This document shows positions 39,824 through 46,589 of a stretch of DNA of 62,271 nucleotides, in pieces (position 1 is the first letter of the stretch; every line of letters begins with the position of its first letter). Made by a program: the position numbers and the translations under genes. The DNA is from a virus. Below the pieces are notes generated by a model. It saw only the letters and a program-made list of their open reading frames with translations, did no database searches and had not been told where the DNA came from. Location of the stretch: IMG/VR virus record IMGVR_UViG_3300050135_000024, positions 1-62,271 of that record; one strand, written 5' to 3'.

Positions 39824-40741
39824 GTGGGTCCTCTCGGCTGCATCATCCCCAAGGACAAACCGCACGTGCTGGCGAGCCCGCTCTCAGCGACACCGGGTGG
39901 GGCACCGACGGACGTGCCGGTGGTGGTCGGCTTCAACTGGTACACCAGCTTCGACACGCCGAAAGAGATCGAAGGCACCTTCCACCTACCGGATGTGGCG
40001 AAGGGCGAAGACCTCGGCAGCATCCGGGGTGGCCACTGCTTCTGCTTCGAGCCGATGTATTCGGTGGTCTTGGACCGGCGTCCTGCTCAGGTGTTCTACA
40101 ACCAGGGCCAGGAAGGCGCCTGTGTCGGGTTCGGCAACAGCCGGGCGATCACGATCCACAAGGCCGCTCATCCGATGGCCACGCCGACAGTTGAGCAGGT
40201 CGAGGCAGGAGCGAGAGCGGCGTTCTTTCAGGACGACCTCGGCGGCCACATCAAGGGGAAGTGGACGTTCGACACGATTCCCGAGGGGGGGCGCGAGAAC
40301 TACCGCGAAATGGTCCGAGCGGTGCTGGGCGCTGCCCTCGCTGCTGGCGAAGTCGAGTTCTTCGACGCCTTCTGGCTCTACGACGAAGCCCGGCGTCTCG
40401 AAGGCACCTACCCGTCCGGCGAAGGCGCGAGCGTCAAGGCCGGCGCCGAGGTGCTGCTCGAGAAAGGCCACCGGCTCCAGACCGGCCAGCAGGTCTGCAC
40501 GCGAGACGCCGGCGACGCCGCTCCCTCGCTGATCGATGGGATCAAGACGATCCGGTGGGCCACCACGGTCGAGGAAGTGCTGGCCGCACTCGCCCGGCCC
40601 GGTGCCCAGGCGATTCCCTTCGAGAACAGCTGGGGACTTGCTTATCCCTCGGCTGAGACATCGGTGGTCTGGATGCCCGTCGCCACCTTCGCTCAGCTAC
40701 TCGCTGAAGGCGGAGAAGCCGGGGTCTATGTAGAGGCGTGA
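39824..40741 (+). CDS. papain-like (C1) cysteine peptidase with rearranged segment order
   Basis: 305 residues from GTG 39824. Catalytic-Cys motif NQGQEGACVGFGNSR at about 90, and FENSWGLAYP near 270 supplies the Asn. In related C1 proteins the His segment (V-V-x-G-x-N-W-Y...G-G-H) lies between them. Here it is at the N-terminus instead (VPVVVGFNWYTSFDTP, RGGHCFCFEP, residues 30-72), and the usual place is closed up (RPGAQAIPFENSWG). All three catalytic elements are therefore present but permuted. Substrate unknown; could act on capsid, host surface or peptidoglycan-linked peptides. Confidence 0.75.
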   Translation: MGPLGCIIPKDKPHVLASPLSATPGGAPTDVPVVVGFNWYTSFDTPKEIEGTFHLPDVAKGEDLGSIRGGHCFCFEPMYSVVLDRRPAQVFYNQGQEGACVGFGNSRAITIHKAAHPMATPTVEQVEAGARAAFFQDDLGGHIKGKWTFDTIPEGGRENYREMVRAVLGAALAAGEVEFFDAFWLYDEARRLEGTYPSGEGASVKAGAEVLLEKGHRLQTGQQVCTRDAGDAAPSLIDGIKTIRWATTVEEVLAALARPGAQAIPFENSWGLAYPSAETSVVWMPVATFAQLLAEGGEAGVYVEA

Positions 40742-40756
40742 GGTAGGATCGCAGAT

Positions 40757-40853
40757 GCGCTCGTAGCTCAGTGGTTAACCGTAACCTTCGGGGTGCGGGA
40801 AGAGCAGCGGTCTTTCAAGCCGCAGGTCGCGTGTTCGATTCACGTCGGGCGCA
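40757..40853 (+). tRNA. tRNA-Glu(TTC) with enlarged D loop
   Basis: Acceptor GCGCTCG/CGGGCGC, D stem GCTC/GAGC, anticodon arm GCGGT-CTTTCAA-GCCGC (anticodon TTC), T arm GCGTG-TTCGATT-CACGT, discriminator A. The D loop is 32 bases and contains an extra hairpin CCGTAACC-TTCG-GGGTGCGG. TAGGAT ten bases upstream is a -10 candidate. All other tRNA elements are canonical. Confidence 0.75.
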
Positions 40854-40875
40854 TGCCAGAATCGGGGAGGTGAGC

Positions 40876-41103
40876 ATGGCTCCGCTGTCTCTGTGGTCAT
40901 ATCCGGCGTTCGACGAAGCCCTGCATTGGGCAATCCGCACGCAGCGCGAGGTCAAGCGGATCGCGCGCCGAATCCTACCGCCGTGGAGGTGGGTACCCCC
41001 CGCGCAGCCGCTCGCGCCCGCGCTCGCATGCCGGGTCATCCACGCGCCGTTCGATGTCGCGCACTGGTTGCCGAACATGCCGAGGGGTCACGAAACCCTG
41101 TAG
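40876..41103 (+). CDS. hypothetical basic protein
   Basis: 75 residues from ATG 40876 (GTG 40870 possible), with GGGGAGG upstream. Trp/Arg/Pro-rich (RIARRILPPWRWVPPAQP). No family recognised. Follows the tRNA in the same direction. Confidence 0.5.
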   Translation: MAPLSLWSYPAFDEALHWAIRTQREVKRIARRILPPWRWVPPAQPLAPALACRVIHAPFDVAHWLPNMPRGHETL

Positions 41104-41202
41104 CGGGGCGGCGCCCGCGTTACCAACGCCGATGGGTGTGCCGAAACGCAGCAGGCACGCGGGTTAATTGGACGCAAGACCCCGCACCATCCACGCTCCG
41201 GA

Positions 41203-41236
41203 AGCCCTGTCTGGCCATGCGCTGGGCAGGGCTTTC
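41203..41236 (+). terminator. terminator hairpin
   Basis: AGCCCTG (41203-41209) pairs with CAGGGCT (41227-41233), followed by TTCGT. It closes the transcript running from the tRNA and the gene at 40876. The 100 bases before it hold no gene. Confidence 0.65.
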
Positions 41237-41241
41237 GTCGT

Positions 41242-42066
41242 TCAGGAGCACGCGGGCGTAAGATCCCGGCTGACCCTCTCCGGTCCCTCATGAGCGCCCC
41301 GCATTGGCCCCCTCGGGGCTGAGGCGGGGCGTTCGGTCGTAGAATCCTTGCTCCGGGTCTCGCTGCCCGAGAAGCAACAGCGAGTGGTGGCCTTGGCTGG
41401 AGCCGCGTCTGACTTCGGTCGGGCGCGGCTCTTTGTCGTTCTGGGGACGGAAGGGGCCGGAGTCGAACCGGCTCGCCCGTGTGGACTCAGCGGCTTAGCA
41501 AGCCGCCCGCTGACCGTTCGCTTCCCTTCCCTATCGTCGGTCCTGCCCCAACCACCGGGCGCGTCTAACCGGGACGCCGGGCTGCTCGCGTTCGGCGATG
41601 CGCTCAGCGCGTGTGAGGAATTCGCTCCGAGGAATGTCTTGGGCTTCGGCGGCTCGTGCTTGGCCCGCACTTTAGATGCGAGCCGGTCGGCATCGATCGT
41701 AATACGGCTGTGAACCCAGATCACCTGCCAGCTCTGGTGAACGCGCAGCCGAGCGCGCATCGAGGCGCGGCACTGGCTCGCGCGGTCCTCCGACGCCGGG
41801 TCCCAATCGCCCTCCCAGAAGCGCGCGACCGCCTGGCAGTCCGTGGCGAACGTCGCCACGTTCATCCCGCGCTCATGGGCCAGCTCCATCGCCCACAGAA
41901 CCGCCTCGAACTCTGCGATCACGTTTGTGGGCGTCTGTGCGTAGCGCCCCTCCGGCCCGATAGCCCCCGTCACCGCGAGCCCCGCGCGACCGGCGCGAAA
42001 GGACGCGTCAGTCACGACGCTCGCAAAGGAGGCCAATGCTGGCTCATCGCGATCGACGGGACGCAA
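41242..42066 (-). CDS. ribonuclease HI-like protein with long C-terminal extension
   Basis: 274 residues from TTG 42066. Residues 15-135 form an RNase HI domain: VVTDASFR (first Asp), NVIAEFEAVLWAMELAHERG (Glu), FATDCQAVARFW (Asp) and TIDADRLASKVRA (last Asp). After residue 140 the frame stays open but becomes low-complexity and runs through a complete tRNA-Ser gene and two GC hairpins, so the extension is probably not functional and the true 3' end may be an evolved read-through. RNase HI would remove primers or R-loops during phage replication. Confidence 0.7.
   Translation of the reverse strand: MRPVDRDEPALASFASVVTDASFRAGRAGLAVTGAIGPEGRYAQTPTNVIAEFEAVLWAMELAHERGMNVATFATDCQAVARFWEGDWDPASEDRASQCRASMRARLRVHQSWQVIWVHSRITIDADRLASKVRAKHEPPKPKTFLGANSSHALSASPNASSPASRLDAPGGWGRTDDREGKRTVSGRLAKPLSPHGRAGSTPAPSVPRTTKSRARPKSDAAPAKATTRCCFSGSETRSKDSTTERPASAPRGPMRGAHEGPERVSRDLTPACS
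41295..41331 (+). terminator. terminator-like hairpin
   Basis: CGCCCCGC (41295-41302) pairs with GCGGGGCG (41324-41331), and the loop can form a smaller inner hairpin. TAAGAT lies about 35 bases upstream as a possible -10 box, suggesting a short independent RNA. Confidence 0.5.
41347..41434 (+). ncRNA. candidate structured small RNA
   Basis: TAGAAT at 41339-41344 could be a -10 box. The RNA would begin with a stem TTGCT/AGCAA enclosing CGGG/CCCG and end with a perfect terminator (AGCCGCG 41401-41407, CGCGGCT 41424-41430, then CTTT). Antisense to the tail of the RNase HI frame. Speculative. Confidence 0.3.
41448..41530 (-). tRNA. tRNA-Ser(GCT)
   Basis: Minus strand: acceptor GGAAGGG/CCCTTCC, discriminator G, anticodon arm GCGGC-TTGCTAA-GCCGC (anticodon GCT), T arm GCCGG-TTCGACT-CCGGC, and a variable arm longer than normal, as in Ser tRNAs. 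The D arm is short and weakly paired. The gene lies within the 3' part of the RNase HI open frame on the same strand. Confidence 0.75.
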
Positions 42067-42372
42067 GTTTCGGCGCTCGCATCACATGAAGCGCCGCCTC
42101 GCGTAGTCGACACGACGCCACCGCGTGAGACGAACGGCACCGCGCCGACTGCCCCGGCACCCGAGTCCCAGCGTGCTCACGCCGCAGCGAGCGGACGGTT
42201 GCCATTGCTCGTCCAGGGCCTGCTTGAGCAACTTCCGTCTGACGGAGCGTGGACGCGGGCGCAGGCACGGGCGTGGCTGCAAATGGCGGCGCTTGCGTTT
42301 GACGTCGTATACGACCTTGGTCCTGACGACGGCCGCCCACTCTGGCCGGCCGATAGGGACCCCCAGAAATGA
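42046..42372 (+). CDS. hypothetical protein, start unclear
   Basis: The frame is convincingly coding for its last 55 residues (RLPLLVQGLLEQLPSDGAWT and a following RAWLQMAALAFDVVY), but no ATG/GTG/TTG is available near its 5' end except far upstream across the RNase HI gene. An ATC at 42046 lies 13 bases after AAAGGAGG; ATG 42036 is in another frame. The 5' part overlaps the divergent RNase HI start. No family recognised. Confidence 0.4.
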   Translation: MAIDGTQVSALASHEAPPRVVDTTPPRETNGTAPTAPAPESQRAHAAASGRLPLLVQGLLEQLPSDGAWTRAQARAWLQMAALAFDVVYDLGPDDGRPLWPADRDPQK

Positions 42373-42466
42373 GCCCACACCCTCCCTTCCAAAAGGAGGT
42401 CCAACTTGGGCTCAGAGCCGGGCGGGCAAGCAGCAGGCGCCGCCCCGTTTCGGCGTCTCCACACAA

Positions 42467-42500
42467 GGTAAGGGCGGTCGTGACAGCGACCGTCCTTACC
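42467..42500. repeat. 14-bp imperfect inverted repeat
   Basis: GGTAAGGGCGGTCG and CGACCGTCCTTACC pair with one mismatch around TGACAG. Located about 80 bases before the transposase remnant. It may be an operator, a hairpin at a recombination boundary, or part of an IS end. Confidence 0.55.
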
Positions 42501-42576
42501 GGAGATTCTACCTACATATCGGCTGGAACGCCAGCAAAAGCGACCCCCGCACGGATAGCCAGCCTCGTAGCGGAGC

Positions 42577-43299
42577 TTGAGGGACGTGGCGATCGACGCC
42601 TCGGACATGCCCGCGTATGCGAACGGGCAGCGCTACAAGTACAAGGGCGGCCCGGAACGCGAGAAGTACAGCGACCCCGACGCCACCTGGGGGCACCGCT
42701 CCGCCGTGTCCACACGGAAGGGTGGCGGCTTCTACGGCTACCGCCTGCACATGGCCGTGTGCGCCAAGACCGATCTTCCGCTCGCGTGGCGGGTCGAGAC
42801 GGCCAGCATGAACGAAACCCAGGCCGTCGCGCCACTGCTGGACAAGCTGCACGCGCTCGGGATCGACCCGGAGACGTGCGCGATGGACAAGGGCTACGAC
42901 GCCGGGCGCATGTACCAGGCGTGCGCTGACCGGGACATCGCGCCGGTCATCTGCTTGAAGAAAACCCCCGCCGTCAAGCGCGGCGAGCACAAGCCCCCGA
43001 CTTGCGAGCATGGCGAGTGGAGGTTCGGCGGGGCGGACCGCAAGCGCGGAGCTACCAAGTGGCGTTGCCCGACCGGGGAGTGCAAGCCCGCGTCCGTGTG
43101 GATCAAGGCCGACCGGCTGCACCCGCTGATCCCGCGCGAGACGCTTCGCTTCAAGGGCCTGTACCGTCGCCGCGCGTCGGTAGAGCGCGGGTTCGGCAGG
43201 CTCAAGAACGAATGGGCGCTCGCGCCGCTGCGAGTGCGCCGGATCGAGCGGGTGCGGCTACACGCCGACCACCAGCGTGAGATCCGCATAGCAGCCTAG
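42577..43299 (+). pseudogene. DDE transposase remnant, both ends lost
   Basis: About 240 codons matching the catalytic part of IS1182/IS5-like transposases: VAIDASDMPAYANG (first Asp), AMDKGYD (second Asp), RRASVERGFGRLKNEW (Glu). An in-frame TAG at 42568 precedes it and the normal N-terminal domain (about 200 residues) is absent. At the C-terminus the typical R-x-x-L-H-A-D-L-T-x-L motif is cut after HAD. A fragment acquired with neighbouring host-like genes. Confidence 0.8.
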
Positions 43300-43446
43300 A
43301 AACTTCTTCGTCCATCTCGCGTTCTTTTCTGGGGAAAACCCCGAAACTAGGCCGATCTCTGGCATACTAGAAGTTCCAACGGGGATTGAAAACTGGCCGT
43401 TGATGTGCTATACGCGGCGGACTTGAACTTTGATCGACTGGAGAAC

Positions 43447-43674
43447 ATGATGACGAGCATCGGATTTGGTGGAGGGGAGGTTATTCAAGTCGATCTATCG
43501 CTGGATGAGGTGCGCAAACTTCTTCAGGATGCTCTTGCTAAGCGCGAGATGGCTGAGATCAAGGCCCAAAATGGCGAGACAGTCCTCATCAACCCAGAGC
43601 AAGTCAAGGTTCTGCAGAACTCCGCGGGCGGTCCTGAGCGCTTTCCCCGGAATCAGGACCAGCTAGCCGTCTAG
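43447..43674 (+). CDS. small host-like protein
   Basis: 75 residues from ATG 43447 with GGAG six bases upstream; the frame opens earlier (GTG 43405). GGGEVIQVDLSLDEVRKLLQ and a VLINPEQVKVLQN segment resemble small bacterial cytoplasmic proteins. Base composition is clearly less GC-rich than the surroundings, suggesting recent acquisition. Convergent overlap of 71 bases with the next gene. Confidence 0.5.
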   Translation: MMTSIGFGGGEVIQVDLSLDEVRKLLQDALAKREMAEIKAQNGETVLINPEQVKVLQNSAGGPERFPRNQDQLAV

Positions 43675-44089
43675 ACCGCTCCCCGACCGTCTTGGCTGGC
43701 ATAGGGCCTGCCTTAGGTGGCATGATGCCCTCCTTCTGCGGTGGGGTGCCCGTCTTTGATGGGAGCGACCCCTCAACCAGCGACTCGCTGACGGTCATCG
43801 TCTTTGTGTAGCCGGTTGGCATGTCGGCTGACAGCTCGATGCCACCGTCGCCAGAGGCTTTGATGTTGAGCTTGAGCACGCCGAGCGCTAGCAGAAAGCC
43901 CGCTATCACGAGGAGTACGCCCGCAAGGACGAACAGGATGCGAAGCGGTCCCCAGAGACCAGCAAACACCGCTGCTACGGCAATGAGAGCGATGCCCACG
44001 AGAACCATAGCTCCACAGATGCCTATATGGAGCCGCCCCGGGGGGTCTGGATGCATCTCCTCGGTTTCGACCCTCGGTCCAGAAGCCAC
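43604..44089 (-). CDS. two-span membrane protein
   Basis: 161 residues from GTG 44089. Two membrane helices (ICGAMVLVGIALIAVAAVFA and ILFVLAGVLLVIAGFLLALG) followed by a soluble tail of about 80 residues. Lower GC content than the phage core. Possibly a moron such as a superinfection-exclusion or envelope protein; inference from location beside an IS remnant. Confidence 0.55.
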   Translation of the reverse strand: MASGPRVETEEMHPDPPGRLHIGICGAMVLVGIALIAVAAVFAGLWGPLRILFVLAGVLLVIAGFLLALGVLKLNIKASGDGGIELSADMPTGYTKTMTVSESLVEGSLPSKTGTPPQKEGIMPPKAGPMPAKTVGERSRRLAGPDSGESAQDRPRSSAEP

Positions 44090-44227
44090 AACACCATTTT
44101 AGGTGCGCGTATCGTTTAGAACAAAGAATGCCGCAATCTGCGAACTATTCGGGCTGCGCTAACCGTAGGCGCAAGGCAACCGAGTGAGCGCCACGCCCAA
44201 CGGTCGACGTGGCGCCCTGGCGGAGCG

Positions 44228-44494
44228 TCAGACGACTTGGCCGACCATCTGCACGAGCCGTACGGCAGCACGGGAGGCGAACACGAACCCGTCACTCGTC
44301 TGGTAGATCAACCCGGCTTGCAGCAGGCCACAGACGGCCACGTCCGCGTCCCTCGCGTTAGCGAGCTGCCGGGCGAGGTCCGGGACCGACCAAACCGGCT
44401 GCCCATCGCCGGGTTCGGTCAAGAGATACAGCAAGTCTCGTTCGGCTCCGTCGAGCCGGACGGCAGGACTCTCAGGGGTAGGCTGGTCAGGCAT
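44228..44494 (-). CDS. small winged-helix protein
   Basis: 88 residues. GAERDLLYLLTEPGDGQPVW, SVPDLARQLANARDADVAVC and AGLIYQTSDGFVFASRAAVR resemble a family of small winged-helix proteins I associate with Thermoleophilia genomes. Likely a host-derived regulator. Positions 44090-44227 contain no other gene. Confidence 0.6.
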   Translation of the reverse strand: MPDQPTPESPAVRLDGAERDLLYLLTEPGDGQPVWSVPDLARQLANARDADVAVCGLLQAGLIYQTSDGFVFASRAAVRLVQMVGQVV

Positions 44495-44642
44495 GGGAGT
44501 ACACGCTCCTGTGTCATGGCCGGGGGGCAGTTCGCGCTGTCGCCCCGGCCACTTGGTTGATTGGAGCGAGGACCGTAGGCCCCCAAAACGACGGAATGAG
44601 CGGCGCTTTCCGGCTTATACAGTGGCTGCCCATATGTGACCA

Positions 44643-45014
44643 ATCACATTCGGAGAGCTGCGCCGTCTCTACGACGCACCGCACACCATCGCTGAGATGG
44701 TCGAGATCACGGGGATTCCCTCGACAACGATTTGGCGTCGGCTCGATGTCAGCGGCGGCACGCGGGGGCGCGCTCATCACCGTCGCCGATCCCACACCCA
44801 TCCCCCGGTCACGTACGAGGTGCTTCGCCAGGTGCAGGCCATGTACGTGGAGCAGGAAATGTCAACCCGTGAGATCGCCGTGGCCCTCGGGATTGATCGC
44901 CGATCAGTCGGGTATCGACTCCGCAAGGCTGGGGTCCAACGCCGCGACCACGACGAGGCGATCCGGCTTGCCGTCGCTCGACGTCGCGCAACACCAGCAG
45001 TAGCTCCGCCGTGA
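44643..45014 (+). CDS. helix-turn-helix protein with two DNA-binding segments
   Basis: 123 residues if begun at ATC 44643, immediately after an in-frame stop; ATG 44697 gives 105 residues but cuts the first HTH (FGELRRLYDAPHTIAEMVEI). The second HTH is MSTREIAVALGIDRRSVGYR. A basic linker rich in His/Arg joins them. No Shine-Dalgarno is seen, so the ATC start is weaker here than at 11835 or 25696. Probably a transcription regulator or recombination accessory. Confidence 0.5.
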   Translation: MTFGELRRLYDAPHTIAEMVEITGIPSTTIWRRLDVSGGTRGRAHHRRRSHTHPPVTYEVLRQVQAMYVEQEMSTREIAVALGIDRRSVGYRLRKAGVQRRDHDEAIRLAVARRRATPAVAPP

Positions 45015-45121
45015 CCTGACCGGTCCGCATCATCGTCTCCATGCACCGGGTATCGACGGGTGCGGCCGATGTCTTGAGCAGGGGCTATCGTGGTGGACAC
45101 TCAAGGGTGGACCCGTTGGTC

Positions 45122-45158
45122 GAGCCTCATCTGGCGAGAGCTGGGCGGGGCTCTTTTT
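45122..45158 (+). terminator. rho-independent terminator with T-tract
   Basis: GAGCC (45122-45126) pairs with GGCTC (45149-45153), with an inner CTC/GAG pairing, followed by TTTTT. It ends transcription from the HTH gene about 110 bases upstream. Confidence 0.7.
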
Positions 45159-45183
45159 CGTTCCATCGTGCGGACTCGCGGGG

Positions 45184-45213
45184 TTGACACGCCGCCGCAG
45201 GCGCGGATACGGT
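45184..45213 (+). promoter_or_regulatory. candidate promoter for the transglycosylase gene
   Basis: TTGACA (45184-45189) is a perfect -35, and TACGGT (45208-45213) is a fair -10 with an 18-bp spacer. It lies 95 bases upstream of the transglycosylase frame and downstream of a strong terminator. Confidence 0.45.
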
Positions 45214-45308
45214 CGTCGTCCGCCCATCTGGCGAAGACACGGCGCCAAGTTGCGCGTGTGATCGGTCTCCGACAAACGCGGGGACGAACCGAGAGAGAGG
45301 CGCGATGA

Positions 45309-45740
45309 ATCCTCCGACTCCCACTGACAATCGCCCTGCTACTCGTGGGCGTACAGACGACTACACTTCCCGCAGCCTTCAACGCGACCCCGAGCGCTCG
45401 GGGACGGAGTGGTGTTAGGCGGCACTCCGCGCGGCCCGTACAGCCGCTTAGCGCAGGTCACCGTCGACCAAACTCGCTGAGCGCCTTCGCCCTGTGCGTC
45501 GCAAATCGGGAGGCCGGCTCGCCCGGCTCCGAGTCCGCGAGCACCGTAGACTGGCATATCGTAGATCCGCCCTATGAAGGCGCCTATCAATGGATGCCTT
45601 CAACCTGGGACGCCGCTGGCGGGGGCCGCTACGGCTCGGCGTCCTCAGCGAGCCCCGAGCATCAGACGATCATCTTCGACTATTGGGAGGCGCGAGATCC
45701 GGGGGCGTGGCCTTTGAGCGTGCCTGCTTGTGGCGGCTAA
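45309..45740 (+). CDS. secreted transglycosylase (Rpf/SLT-like); ATC start
   Basis: 143 residues when begun at ATC 45309. A complete signal peptide then appears (LRLPLTIALLLVGVQTTTLP), whereas the next start (GTG 45345) would remove its hydrophobic core. An in-frame stop lies directly before the ATC and GAGAGG eight bases upstream. The mature domain has LCVANREAGS (catalytic Glu), STVDWHIVDPPYEGAYQWMP and IFDYWEARDPGAWPLSVPAC, as in short actinobacterial transglycosylases. An ATG at 45305 opens a different 37-codon frame. Probably remodels host peptidoglycan. Confidence 0.65.
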   Translation: MLRLPLTIALLLVGVQTTTLPAAFNATPSARGRSGVRRHSARPVQPLSAGHRRPNSLSAFALCVANREAGSPGSESASTVDWHIVDPPYEGAYQWMPSTWDAAGGGRYGSASSASPEHQTIIFDYWEARDPGAWPLSVPACGG

Positions 45741-45761
45741 CCCCGCAAGCTGCGGAAGAAA

Positions 45762-45788
45762 TTGACGCGTTGGTACCTTGACACGTTG
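45762..45788 (+). promoter_or_regulatory. direct-repeat operator/promoter before XRE gene
   Basis: TTGACGCGTTG (45762-45772) and TTGACACGTTG (45778-45788) differ at one base and are 16 bases apart. Each includes a -35-like hexamer. The XRE gene starts 25 bases later, so autoregulation by binding both copies is likely. Confidence 0.5.
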
Positions 45789-45812
45789 CCGGTGATGGGG
45801 GAAACTGGGCAG

Positions 45813-46028
45813 ATGCCAAAGCGCATCATGGAAAGCCCGCTCGACGAGGCGTTGGACGCCGCCGGGATCACTGGCGCGCAGCTCGCTGAGCGGCTCGGCA
45901 TCAGCGTCAGCGAGGTGTCCCGGTACCGCCGCCAGCGGGTCACGCCGTACTCCGCTATGCAGGACCGGATCGCTGCGGAGCTTCCCGGCTGGAACGTCGA
46001 GCGGCTCTGGCCCGAGGACAAGGCATGA
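45813..46028 (+). CDS. XRE-family regulator (Cro/CI-type)
   Basis: 71 residues from ATG 45813; ATG 45795 and 45828 also possible. AGITGAQLAERLGISVSEVS is a classical helix-turn-helix with the recognition helix VSEVSRYRRQ. Gene leads a long plus-strand operon of early accessory genes, directly behind a direct-repeat operator. Confidence 0.7.
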   Translation: MPKRIMESPLDEALDAAGITGAQLAERLGISVSEVSRYRRQRVTPYSAMQDRIAAELPGWNVERLWPEDKA

Positions 46029-46222
46029 GCCGGGAGAAGTTCGTGCGTCCATGGAGACTTGAGTCGGCGACCGGGATGTCGTGGAACACCTACAAGCACC
46101 TGGACCGCTTGCTCGCTGAGGTAAAGAGTCACCCCGGCCGGTATCAAAGCTGCATCGCACGCAACCGAGAGACGGGCGAGATCATCGACGCCGACGAGAT
46201 CGCCAGGAGGGTCAGCGCGTGA
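46025..46222 (+). CDS. small basic protein, possible excisionase-like
   Basis: 65 residues, ATGA overlap with the XRE gene. KFVRPWRLESATGMSWNTYK and a second helix could form a winged DNA-binding fold, but the match is not diagnostic. Basic and small. Confidence 0.5.
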   Translation: MSREKFVRPWRLESATGMSWNTYKHLDRLLAEVKSHPGRYQSCIARNRETGEIIDADEIARRVSA

Positions 46223-46314
46223 TCGTGTTGCTCGTCATCGGCTGCGTCGTCCTCGTGCTAGCCGGGCTCCTCGCACTCGCCCTGGCTCGCGCTGCGAAGG
46301 ACGATGACAAGTGA
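46219..46314 (+). CDS. 31-residue membrane peptide
   Basis: GTG start overlaps the previous stop. One membrane helix (IVLLVIGCVVLVLAGLLALA) with a charged end (AAKDDDK). Overlaps the next GTG by 4 bases. Confidence 0.5.
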   Translation: MIVLLVIGCVVLVLAGLLALALARAAKDDDK

Positions 46315-46589
46315 GCGACGAGCGCGTAGAGGTCAGCATCGAGGATGCGCTGGCGCGACTGGCGGTCATCCCCGACTATGACGACGGCAACGGGCCACGG
46401 CCCTGCGTTCACACGCTCCGCGATGCGCGCATCGGCCTCCTTGGCGCGCATTGGGGACTGGAGAACGTGCAGGCGGCGATGGAAAAGCACGGGGTTTCCG
46501 AGAGTGGCCGGGCGGCTAGCGGCATGCGCCACGGCCTCGTGGTTATCGACGAGACGGGTCCCGTATTTCTTGAAACGAAGGTCGCCTGA
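46311..46589 (+). CDS. hypothetical protein
   Basis: 92 residues from GTG. VEVSIEDALARLAVIPDYDD, then a second helix-rich part with VHTLRDARIGLLG and VFLETKVA end. No family recognised. One-base overlap with the next start. Confidence 0.55.
   Translation: MSDERVEVSIEDALARLAVIPDYDDGNGPRPCVHTLRDARIGLLGAHWGLENVQAAMEKHGVSESGRAASGMRHGLVVIDETGPVFLETKVA

Noticed and set aside
42369-42929. 186-residue frame overlapping the transposase remnant
   Set aside because: The transposase lies in a different frame with clear motifs. At most the first 60 codons (up to about 42570) could be coding, and these lack any recognisable feature.
44557-45003. 148-residue frame overlapping the HTH gene
   Set aside because: Frame-shifted shadow of the HTH gene at 44643-45014.
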